DNA of 64,000 nt from Akkermansia muciniphila (lineage in GTDB: Bacteria; Verrucomicrobiota; Verrucomicrobiia; Limisphaerales; BJHT01): positions 1 through 64,000 of the forward strand of contig CAMAUZ010000034.1 of NCBI GenBank assembly GCA_945861535.1, written 5' to 3'. The notes below the pieces were generated by a model. The model made no database searches. It was not told where the DNA came from and saw nothing but the letters and a program-made list of their open reading frames with translations. The position numbers and the translations under genes are program-made. This document shows, piece by piece, positions 56,777 through 64,000 of the stretch; the stretch's first letter is position 1; the number at the start of each line of letters is the position of its first letter.

Positions 56777-56989
56777 ATGAGTTTCGCTGAAATCCGGGAT
56801 GAAGTCGCCAAGTTAAGCCGCGAGGAGCGGCTGGATTTGGAGGCGTATTTGATGGTCCTAGCCCACCAGGAGGATCCGGAATACCTCGCCGAGTTGGACC
56901 GCCGGATGGAGCGGATGGACCGGGGCGAGAAGGTAACGGCCGCCGAGTTTGAGGCGATGCATCAAAAGTTGATCGCCGAGGGCCGATGA
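56777..56989 (+). CDS. small antitoxin-like protein
   Basis: A 70-residue acidic helical protein (MSFAEIRDEVAKLSREERLD, then LEAYLMVLAHQEDPEYLAEL), similar to small addiction-module antitoxins placed before RelE/ParE-type toxins. It overlaps the next gene by 4 bases (ATGA), a normal antitoxin-toxin arrangement. A TCTAAT -10-like sequence lies 13 bases upstream, without a clear -35. Confidence 0.75.
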   Translation: MSFAEIRDEVAKLSREERLDLEAYLMVLAHQEDPEYLAELDRRMERMDRGEKVTAAEFEAMHQKLIAEGR

Positions 56990-57252
56990 ATCTCGGCTAC
57001 ACCTACGCCACCGACCGATCCGTGTTGGAAGATGCCTTCGTCCTTCCAAAGCGTGACCGCGATCGATTGCGGAGGGCTTTTGAGCAACTTACCGGCAATC
57101 CATTTCACCCGCCTGAACTTGAATTCATGCGCCCCGACGGATCGCGAGTAAATGTTAACCGATTTGGAGACTGGCTGATCAGTTGGCGTGCCGACCACGC
57201 CGTCCGGGAAGTTCGCATTGTCGACATCGAACGTATCCCGCTCCGCTCGTGA
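56986..57252 (+). CDS. RelE/ParE-like toxin
   Basis: An 88-residue basic protein of RelE/ParE-toxin size. It starts MNLGYTYATDRSVLEDAFVL and has AFEQLTGNPFHPPE, then FGDWLISWRADHAVREVRIV, the last part resembling the C-terminal strand pair of ParE/RelE folds. Family assignment is moderate. Its stop codon overlaps the GTG start of livH by 4 bases, so it is translationally linked both to its antitoxin and to the transporter operon. Confidence 0.7.
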   Translation: MNLGYTYATDRSVLEDAFVLPKRDRDRLRRAFEQLTGNPFHPPELEFMRPDGSRVNVNRFGDWLISWRADHAVREVRIVDIERIPLRS

Positions 57253-58178
57253 CTGAATTCCTCCAGCAGCTCATCAACGGCCTCTCGCTCGGCGCGATCT
57301 ACGCGCTGATCGCGCTGGGTTACACGATGGTTTATGGCGTGCTGCGCTTCATCAACTTCGCCCACAGCGACGTGTTCATGGTTGGATCCTTCGCCGGGTT
57401 CTACATCGCCAAACCCCCTGAGTGGTTTCGCAAGCTGCTGCCGAATTTTCCGTCGCTTCCGCTGGAGTCCGTTTGGGGTGGTTTGCTGGCGTTGACTCTC
57501 GCGATGGCGATTTGCGCCGCGCTTGGCGTAGCGATTGAACGGCTCGCTTACCGCCCCCTTCGCAACCGTTCCAAGCTGACCGTGCTCATCACGGCCATCG
57601 GCGTCTCGCTGCTGCTGGAGAATACGGGGCAATTCGTTTTCGGCGCGGCCCCGAAGGCGTTCCCCACGCTCTTCCCCGTTCACACCTTCAACATCGCGGG
57701 GCTCGTCATCGCCTCGAACCAGATCGTCGTGCTGGTCACCGCGCTCGCGCTGCTGGGCGCGCTGCAATACATCGTGCTGCGGACCAAGATCGGCACGGCG
57801 ATGCGCGCGGTCTCCTTCAATCCGCAGGCCGCGTCGCTCGTGGGCATCAACAACGACCGCATCATCTCCTTCACCTTCGCGCTCGGCTCGGCGCTGGCGG
57901 CGGCGGGCGGCATTCTCTACTCGCTGAATTATCAAGCCATCGATCCGCTGATGGGCGTGCTGCCGGGGTTGAAGGCGTTCGTCGCGGCGGTGCTCGGCGG
58001 CATTGGGAACATCCCCGGGGCAGCGCTCGGCGGACTGCTGCTGGGCGTGGTCGAGACCTTTGTGAATGGCAGCCGCTTCAGCACCTTCACCGATGCGATT
58101 GCCTTCGCCATCCTGATTGCGATCCTGCTGTTCCGCCCGGCGGGCCTGCTCGGGAAAATGCAGGTCGAGAAAGTGTGA
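57249..58178 (+). CDS. livH: branched-chain amino-acid ABC transporter permease LivH
   Basis: A 309-residue inner-membrane permease of the LivH group with about eight membrane segments. Family segments include GLSLGAIYALIALGYTMVYG at the start, INFAHSDVFMVGSF, AVSFNPQAASLVGIN (EAA-like cytoplasmic loop) and GLKAFVAAVLGGIGNIPGAA. The start is GTG 57249, overlapping the toxin stop; an upstream start would lie inside the toxin gene. No binding protein gene (livJ/livK) is in the window. Confidence 0.94.
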   Translation: MTEFLQQLINGLSLGAIYALIALGYTMVYGVLRFINFAHSDVFMVGSFAGFYIAKPPEWFRKLLPNFPSLPLESVWGGLLALTLAMAICAALGVAIERLAYRPLRNRSKLTVLITAIGVSLLLENTGQFVFGAAPKAFPTLFPVHTFNIAGLVIASNQIVVLVTALALLGALQYIVLRTKIGTAMRAVSFNPQAASLVGINNDRIISFTFALGSALAAAGGILYSLNYQAIDPLMGVLPGLKAFVAAVLGGIGNIPGAALGGLLLGVVETFVNGSRFSTFTDAIAFAILIAILLFRPAGLLGKMQVEKV

Positions 58179-58186
58179 CCAATGTC

Positions 58187-58279
58187 GAATGGCGAATTTC
58201 GAATGGCGAATTGGGAAAGGACTCGGCGAACACGCCGACGACTCATGCGGCTCAATTCGGCCTTTGAAATTCGCCATTC
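58187..58279. repeat. inverted repeat in the livH-livM gap
   Basis: GAATGGCGAATTTC (58187-58200) is the exact reverse complement of 58266-58279; GAATTTCGAATGGCGAATTG copies are also repeated directly. The element fills the 113-bp gap, which is unusually long for this operon. Confidence 0.8.
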
Positions 58280-58291
58280 GCAATTTCCCCA

Positions 58292-59299
58292 ATGATCCCG
58301 CGTTCCCAAATCGTTCTGCTCTCCGCCATCGCCGTGGCCGCCGTGGTCTCGGCCGGGTCCGCGCGGCTCGACTCGTACTTCGCGCTCATCATTTCCAACA
58401 TCGGGATCAACATCATCCTCGCGGTCAGCCTGAATCTCATCAACGGCTACACCGGACAGTTCTCGCTCGGACACGCGGGCTTCATGGCGGTGGGCGCGTA
58501 CACGGCGGCGGCGATCACGATGTTCGGCGCGCCGAAATTCGCGCCGGGCCTCACGCAGGGCGCGGGGGTGCAGGCGCTGTTCCCGCTGGCATTGCTCGGC
58601 GGCGGACTGATGGCCGCGCTGGCGGGCGTGCTCGTGGGCGCGCCATCGCTGCGGCTCAAGGGCGACTACCTCGCGATTGTCACGCTGGGCTTTGGCGAAA
58701 TCATTCGCGTGCTCTTGCGCAACGTGGAGTTCCTCGGCGGCGCGCTGGGGCTGAACGGCATTCCCGCCTACACGAATTTGTTCTGGGTCTATGCCTTCGC
58801 CGCCGTGACGGTCTATGTCGTCGTCAGCATGGTGAACTCGACCTACGGCCGCGGCTTCCTCGCGGTGCATGACGACGAGATCGCCGCCGAGGCAATGGGG
58901 ATCAACACCACGCGCTACAAAATCACGGCGTTCGTCGTCGGCGCGTTCTTCGCCGGCGTGGCGGGCGGGCTGTATGGGCACTCGATTCTCACTATCGCGC
59001 CGACGGGTTTTGATTTCATGAAATCCATCGAGATCGTGGTGATGGTCATCCTCGGCGGCATGGGCAACACGACCGGCGTCATCATCGCCGCCGTGCTGCT
59101 GACGCTGCTGCCCGAGGGGCTGCGCATGCTGGCGGGCGCGCCCGTGTCGCTGCCCTTCACCGCGCCATTCAACAATCTCAAATGGATCGCCGACACGCGG
59201 ATGATCATCTACTCGCTGCTGGTGATCGTGCTGATGCTGGCGCGGCCGCAGGGATTGTTCACGTGGACCGACCGCGGCGCGACGAAGCCGAAGATTTGA
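58292..59299 (+). CDS. livM: branched-chain amino-acid ABC transporter permease LivM
   Basis: A 335-residue permease, the LivH partner, with about nine membrane segments. Family segments are LAVSLNLINGYTGQFSLGHA (about 45-65), GDYLAIVTLGFGEIIRVLLR, the cytoplasmic EAA-like AVHDDEIAAEAMGINTTRYK and VVMVILGGMGNTTGVIIAAV. It ends MLARPQGLFTWTDR, normal for LivM. The ATG at 58292 directly follows the inverted repeat; livG starts 5 bases after its stop. Confidence 0.94.
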   Translation: MIPRSQIVLLSAIAVAAVVSAGSARLDSYFALIISNIGINIILAVSLNLINGYTGQFSLGHAGFMAVGAYTAAAITMFGAPKFAPGLTQGAGVQALFPLALLGGGLMAALAGVLVGAPSLRLKGDYLAIVTLGFGEIIRVLLRNVEFLGGALGLNGIPAYTNLFWVYAFAAVTVYVVVSMVNSTYGRGFLAVHDDEIAAEAMGINTTRYKITAFVVGAFFAGVAGGLYGHSILTIAPTGFDFMKSIEIVVMVILGGMGNTTGVIIAAVLLTLLPEGLRMLAGAPVSLPFTAPFNNLKWIADTRMIIYSLLVIVLMLARPQGLFTWTDRGATKPKI

Positions 59300-59304
59300 G
59301 CGTC

Positions 59305-60108
59305 ATGAATGCCGCTGCCGCCACTCCAGCGCCCCTCCTCGCCGTGCGCAATTGCACGATCCGTTTCGGCGGTTTGACGGCGGTGAATGCGCTGGACCTC
59401 CGGATTCAGCCGAACCAACTCTTCGGCCTCATCGGCCCGAACGGCGCGGGGAAGACGACGGTGTTCAATCTCATCACCGGCGTGTACGAACCCACAGCGG
59501 GGGAGATCGCCTTTCAGGGGCGGAACATTCACGGCCTCGCCCCTTACGAGATCACCGGGCACGGACTGGCGCGGACGTTTCAAAACATCCGGCTGTTCCC
59601 GTCGCTATCGGTTTTCGACAACGTGCGCGTCGCGTTTCATCTGCACATTGTCAGCGGTGTGGTTCACGCCCTGTGCCGTGGGCCGGTCTTCCGGAACGAG
59701 GAGCAGCAGATCGCCGCGCAGGTGATGGACCTGCTCGAAATCTTCGGCCTCGGCAAACATCGCGACACGCCCGCCAAGAGCCTGCCCTACGGCGATCAAC
59801 GCCGCCTGGAAATTGTCCGCGCCCTCGCCACGCGCCCGAAGCTCCTGCTGCTGGACGAACCGGCCGCCGGCATGAACGCGACCGAGAAGGTCGAACTGAT
59901 GCAGCTCATCCGCTTCGTGAAGGACAAGTATCGCCTCGCCGTGCTGCTCGTGGAGCACGACATGCAGGTGGTCATGGGCATCTGCGAGCGCATTGCGGTG
60001 CTCGACTACGGCGTGAAGATCGCTGAGGGCACGCCCGCGGAGGTGCGGCGGAATCCGAAGGTGATCGAGGCGTATCTGGGCGAGGAAACGGTGGTGGAGG
60101 AGAAATGA
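59305..60108 (+). CDS. livG: branched-chain amino-acid ABC transporter ATPase LivG
   Basis: A 267-residue ABC ATPase. Walker A is GPNGAGKTT (about 45-53), followed by Q-loop ARTFQNIRLFP, the signature variant LPYGDQRRLEI typical of LivG, Walker B LLLLDEPAAGMN and the switch VEHDMQVVMGI. RTFQNIRLFPSLSVFDNVRV is a LivG hallmark. The start is ATG 59305, 5 bases after livM. A UPF0175 gene follows 43 bases later instead of livF. Confidence 0.95.
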   Translation: MNAAAATPAPLLAVRNCTIRFGGLTAVNALDLRIQPNQLFGLIGPNGAGKTTVFNLITGVYEPTAGEIAFQGRNIHGLAPYEITGHGLARTFQNIRLFPSLSVFDNVRVAFHLHIVSGVVHALCRGPVFRNEEQQIAAQVMDLLEIFGLGKHRDTPAKSLPYGDQRRLEIVRALATRPKLLLLDEPAAGMNATEKVELMQLIRFVKDKYRLAVLLVEHDMQVVMGICERIAVLDYGVKIAEGTPAEVRRNPKVIEAYLGEETVVEEK

Positions 60109-60151
60109 CTCCATTGGCGACGACCCCGTGTGCTAATGTGCGAATCAGCTT

Positions 60152-60403
60152 ATGTGCCAGATAACCATGGAAATCCCCGAGGAGCGCTTGGGCGTTCTCG
60201 GACTCGGACCCGAGCGGGCGGGCGCGGAAGTGCGCCTCCTGGCGGCCGTGAAACTCTTTGAACTCGGCCGGCTCTCCTCCGGTGCCGCGGCTGAATTTGC
60301 CGGCATCTCCAAGCCGGAATTCTTAACGCGGCTCGTGGAACTGGGCGTTCCCGCAGTGGTGGTGACCGAAGAATACCTCGCCCAGGAAGTCCGCAATGTC
60401 TGA
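60152..60403 (+). CDS. UPF0175-family antitoxin
   Basis: An 83-residue protein of the UPF0175 group. The middle part LLAAVKLFELGRLSSGAAAE then FAGISKPEFLTRLVELGVPA is the typical helix-turn-helix-like region. UPF0175 proteins are known partners of DUF3368 PIN-like proteins, and one follows here with an 8-base overlap. Located between livG and livF. Confidence 0.88.
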   Translation: MCQITMEIPEERLGVLGLGPERAGAEVRLLAAVKLFELGRLSSGAAAEFAGISKPEFLTRLVELGVPAVVVTEEYLAQEVRNV

Positions 60404-60884
60404 GGCCATCTGCAACACCTCACCGCTCCAGTATCTCCATCAGCTCGACCGACTGGAACTACTGCCCCGTATGCTGGGCGCGATCATCGTGCCGCCCGCC
60501 GTGGTGCAAGAAATTGCCGTAGGGCGAAGCCAGGGGATGGAGGTGCCCGACCTGGGCGCGCTCAACTGGGTGCGCGTGGAAACGCCAGCGCGGGTCCCGG
60601 AGGAACTAGTGATCGATCGCCAGCTAGGCCCCGGCGAACGCGGCGTGCTGGCGCTCGGCGTTGCCCGGCCAGATCGCTTGCTGGTCCTCGACGACGCGAA
60701 AGCCCGCCTGACGGCAGTGCGGTTAAAACTCCGATTGATCGGCACATTGGGCATTCTCCAACTGGCGCGGCAGGCTGGTTTCATTAAGCAACTCAGGCCG
60801 GACTTTGACCGGTTGGATTCGATAGGCTTCCGTTACGCGCGGGAGTTGCGAACGGGGTTGCTCCGCGAATTCGGCGAACTTTGA
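60396..60884 (+). CDS. DUF3368 PIN-like toxin
   Basis: A 162-residue protein of the DUF3368 group (VapC-like PIN fold). The start CNTSPLQYLHQLDRLELLPR, the middle GPGERGVLALGVARPDRLLV then LDDAKARLTAVRLKL, and GTLGILQLARQAGF are family hallmarks. The usual first Asp is Asn in CNTSP, which is normal for DUF3368; E in PGERG and D in LDDAKAR fit the other metal positions. Its stop overlaps a possible TTG start of livF. RNase activity is inferred. Confidence 0.88.
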   Translation: MSEAICNTSPLQYLHQLDRLELLPRMLGAIIVPPAVVQEIAVGRSQGMEVPDLGALNWVRVETPARVPEELVIDRQLGPGERGVLALGVARPDRLLVLDDAKARLTAVRLKLRLIGTLGILQLARQAGFIKQLRPDFDRLDSIGFRYARELRTGLLREFGEL

Positions 60885-60889
60885 ACCCC

Positions 60890-61597
<708 letters not shown>

Positions 61598-61629
61598 GCG
61601 GGCGGCGGCGCGTTTATCTGTTTAGCCGT

Positions 61630-62085
61630 GACTATGCTGTCGGAGCGCGGCCTTCCGGCCGCAGAAGCGTGGATACTGGATGGGGCGCGCGAATTTCCAG
61701 ACGCCTTTTTTGACTCACTAAATGGTGCGTGGAGGTACGGGTTCGGGTGGTTTGGAACGGTCGCTGCGGGTGGACATTTCTGCGGCCTGAAGGCCGCGCT
61801 CCGGTCGCCCTCACTCCATGGTTACGGTTTAGCCCCAACGGGGCGGACCTATACCAGCCCAGGGCAAAGTAGCGCCGCCCTGGGTCAGATAGAGTCAGAG
61901 GAAACCCAGCCCTGAAGGGGCGTTTCATGGGCGGCAGGGCGCGGGGGAATGGGTCGCCCCTTCAGGGCTTTGAGGCTTCGCCAACGCCAACCCTGGGCGC
62001 TGCCCAGGGCTGGTATGGCACCGCCCCGTCGGGGCTGAACCGCAACAATGCAGTCGGAGCGCGGGCGTCTCGCCCGCTCACGGCG
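61630..62085. repeat. long composite palindrome, family F
   Basis: Several stems in series: GAGCGCGGCCTTCCGGCCGC (61,640), CCAGCCCAGGGC against GCCCAGGGCTGG (61,855 and 62,000), CCCCAACGGGGCGGAC against CACCGCCCCGTCGGGG, and AGTCGGAGCGCGGGCGTCTC at the right side. It overlaps in style with family E. No gene in 61,598-62,583. Confidence 0.75.
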
Positions 62086-62133
62086 TCCAATCCACGGGCG
62101 CGAGCGCTTGGCTCGACGCGCAAAATGGTCACT

Positions 62134-62325
62134 GAATAGCCGGGGGTGCGCGAGGCACGAGCGCACCCCCGGAAATGGCGACCTCAATGCCCACCACCCC
62201 GGCGGGGTGGCCCCATCCACCGCACCGTGGACGACTTGGAACGAGGGGAACCCCGCCGGGGTTCTGGCGCACTGCGGCGGCAGTCCGGGGGTGTCGCTCG
62301 TCCCTCGCGCCACCCCCGGCTATTC
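62134..62325. repeat. long palindrome, family G
   Basis: Near-perfect outer arms of about 31 bases: GAATAGCCGGGGGTGCGCGA... on the left and its reverse complement ending CCACCCCCGGCTATTC on the right. Small inner hairpins lie inside, such as CCCCGGCGGGG and ACCCCGCCGGGGT. Confidence 0.85.
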
Positions 62326-62425
62326 ACGGAGAACCCCGCTGGGGTTCGCCCGTGGGAAGCCAGCACCGGACTCATTCCCCGGTGCCTCCGACCGCCGCGA
62401 GCCAAAAACTTTCTAACCGCCATCA

Positions 62426-62504
62426 GGTAGGGCGCGCCTGTCCTCAGCGCGCCGGTTGCGCGTCCGCACGTCGGGCGGCGCGCTGGGGACAGACGCGCCC
62501 TACC
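62426..62504. repeat. inverted repeat, family H (complete copy)
   Basis: Left GGTAGGGCGCGCCTGTCCTC then AGCGCGCCGG; right CGGCGCGCTGGGGACAGACG then CGCCCTACC. A related copy is at 37,952-38,043, and pieces occur around 38,490-38,590. Confidence 0.85.
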
Positions 62505-62583
62505 AACGCCCGCCGGTTTCAGCCGTCCCTCGAATTTTCGGCTCAAAAAATCACCAACCTCCTGCCGTCTCCCACTCTCACAC

Positions 62584-64000
62584 TCACGCCCCCCGCAACA
62601 CCTCCGTCACCACGCGCGCCGCCGAATTCTCCACCAGCGTGTGCTCGCTCCCGTTCCGCTTGAACACCAGCTTGCGATGATCCAGCCCTAGCAGATGCAG
62701 CACCGTCGCGTGGAAATCGTAGTGATTCACCACGTCCTTCACCGCCTTGTGCCCGAACTCATCGGTCTCGCCATACGTCATGCCGCCCTTGAACCCACCG
62801 CCCGCCACCCAGTGCGTGAAGCCGTACGTGTTGTGATCCCTCCCCATCTTCTCGCGCGGCCCGTCGAATTCGATCACCGGCAGCCGCCCCATCTCGCCGC
62901 CCCAATGCACGATCGTCGAGTCGAGCAGCCCCCGCGCCTTCAGGTCCGCCACCAGCGCCGCCGCCGGCTTGTCCACATAACGACACGCGGTCGGCAGCTT
63001 CCCGATGATGCCGCCGTGATGATCCCAATACTGGTTCGCGGTGAAAATCTGTACGAACCGCACGCCCCGCTCGACCAGCCGCCGCGCGATCAGACAGCGC
63101 GTGGCAAAATCCCGCGTCACCGGTTCGTCCACGCCGTAGAGCTGCTTCGTCGCCGCGCTCTCGCCGGAGAAATCCAACGCCTCCTTCGCCGCCGTCTGCA
63201 TCCGCGCGGCCAGTTCGTAACTCGCGATGCGCGCCTCCAAATCCAGCTCGCCCGGCGTCTCGCGCAGATGCGCCTCGTTCAACTGCCCGAGATAATTCAG
63301 GAACCCCTTCTGCGCCTCGCCGCGCAAATGGGCCGGCGCATCCAGGTTCAAAATCCGCGGCTCGCGCGCCCGCACCGCCGTGCCCTGAAACAGCGACGGC
63401 AACCAGCCATTCGACCAGTTGTGAACGCCCTCCACCGGCAGGCTCGCCGGGTCCGGCAGCGCCACAAACGCCGGCAGTTCGCGGCTCTCGCTCCCCAGCC
63501 CATAAGTCAGCCAGCTCCCCAGCACCGGCCGCCCCGGCAGGATGCTCCCCGCCTGCAACGCAAACACCGACTGCCCGTGATTGTTCACCCCCGTGCGCAT
63601 TCCCCGTAGGATCGCCACGTCATCCACGATGCGGCTGAAGTGCGGCAGCAACTCGCTCACATCCGCGCCGCACTGCCCGTGCTTCTGAAATTTCCACGGA
63701 CTCGCCAGCAGCTTCATCGACGCATTGGCCACGTCGTCGTGCTTGATCTCGCCCGGATATTTCTCCCCGTTCATCCGGTCCAAGGTTGGCTTCGGATCGA
63801 ACAGATCGATGTGGCTCGGCCCGCCCTGCATAAACATCGAGATCATCGCCCGCGCCCGCGGCGCACCGTGCGGCTGCCGCGGCAGCGTGTCGAACTTCAC
63901 CGGCCCCAGGTTCGGCTTCGTCACCTCCCCGAGCAAACCTTCCTCCTGCAACAACGACGCCACCGCCAGCGCGCCCAGCCCGAAACTGCCGCGGTTCAAA
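62584..64000 (-). CDS. DUF1501 protein (partial, start outside the window)
   Basis: The last 471 or so residues of a DUF1501 protein, a PVC family with an alkaline phosphatase/sulfatase-like fold, usually exported by the TAT route and paired with a PSCyt1/DUF1549 cytochrome protein. The visible start (GSFGLGALAVASLL) is the hydrophobic part of the TAT signal, so only a short N-terminal piece is missing. Family segments are MFMQGGPSHIDLFDPKPTLD, LRGMRTGVNNHGQSVF and HWGGEMGRLPVIE. The usual cytochrome partner would lie just beyond the window edge. Confidence 0.93.
   Translation of the reverse strand, partial: LNRGSFGLGALAVASLLQEEGLLGEVTKPNLGPVKFDTLPRQPHGAPRARAMISMFMQGGPSHIDLFDPKPTLDRMNGEKYPGEIKHDDVANASMKLLASPWKFQKHGQCGADVSELLPHFSRIVDDVAILRGMRTGVNNHGQSVFALQAGSILPGRPVLGSWLTYGLGSESRELPAFVALPDPASLPVEGVHNWSNGWLPSLFQGTAVRAREPRILNLDAPAHLRGEAQKGFLNYLGQLNEAHLRETPGELDLEARIASYELAARMQTAAKEALDFSGESAATKQLYGVDEPVTRDFATRCLIARRLVERGVRFVQIFTANQYWDHHGGIIGKLPTACRYVDKPAAALVADLKARGLLDSTIVHWGGEMGRLPVIEFDGPREKMGRDHNTYGFTHWVAGGGFKGGMTYGETDEFGHKAVKDVVNHYDFHATVLHLLGLDHRKLVFKRNGSEHTLVENSAARVVTEVLRGA

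Noticed and set aside
62048..62663. Plus-strand frames in the region before the DUF1501 gene
   Set aside because: They translate family G and H palindromes, giving Pro/Arg-rich products with no domain.

Overview
The window looks like a chromosomal segment of a Verrucomicrobiota (PVC superphylum) bacterium, probably near the Pedosphaera/Limisphaerales group. The basis is the high GC content, PSCyt1-type cytochrome domains, a PVC-type heme-binding CxxCH/HEAT protein, a DUF1501 protein, single pseudopilins followed by a lipoprotein, many small toxin-antitoxin genes, and intergenic DNA packed with long imperfect palindromes. No 16S gene is present, so the rank below phylum is inference.

Layout. 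1-2.1 kb: a DUF433/DUF5615 toxin-antitoxin pair and an L-fuconate dehydratase. 2.8-6.6 kb: smc. 6.6-7.9 kb: a RAYT transposase gene enclosed by four copies of one long palindrome. 8-14 kb: a TPR protein, an orphan flagellin with its own terminator and possible sigma-28 promoter, a UxaA/GarD dehydratase, tRNA-Ser(GGA) and a second enolase-superfamily dehydratase. 15-23 kb: a PSCyt1/FGE fusion, a TIM-barrel epimerase, a decayed three-gene toxin-antitoxin-like cassette and a large PVC-type cytochrome protein. 23-30 kb: a 33-bp perfect inverted-repeat element, a secreted protein with two gluzincin-like domains, xseA, a pseudopilin/lipoprotein pair and a TAT-exported epimerase. 30-37.4 kb: an IS1634 remnant and a giant secreted beta-helix/Ig/RCC1/HYR protein that is split by one extra base in a homopolymer. 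37.5-39.5 kb: repeats and a dead PIN gene. 39.5-43.5 kb: lgt-rluD-moaA and a divergent GbsR/MarR-type regulator. 44-48.3 kb: a three-gene membrane/SRPBCC/DUF2071 operon and a PfkB sugar kinase with a terminator. 48.4-50.7 kb: a degraded island of truncated methyltransferases, intact hicAB, an IS4 tail and an IS630 gene with an altered catalytic site. 51-56.6 kb: secreted Sel1 and propeller-like proteins, a conserved hypothetical, tRNA-Leu(CAA) and a LysR regulator. 56.8-61.6 kb: a branched-chain amino-acid ABC transporter operon (livH-livM-livG-livF) with one toxin-antitoxin pair overlapping its first gene and a second between livG and livF. The window ends inside a DUF1501 gene.

Three themes connect the region. 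Scattered sugar-acid catabolism genes (fuconate dehydratase, UxaA/GarD, a second enolase-superfamily dehydratase, a KDG-kinase-like PfkB and two epimerases) suggest plant or algal polysaccharide use. Toxin-antitoxin loci are dense: four intact pairs, two orphan antitoxin-like genes and two decayed loci in 64 kb. Finally, about eleven distinct families of long inverted repeats fill nearly every gap, and only one of them has an evident transposase (the RAYT) beside it.
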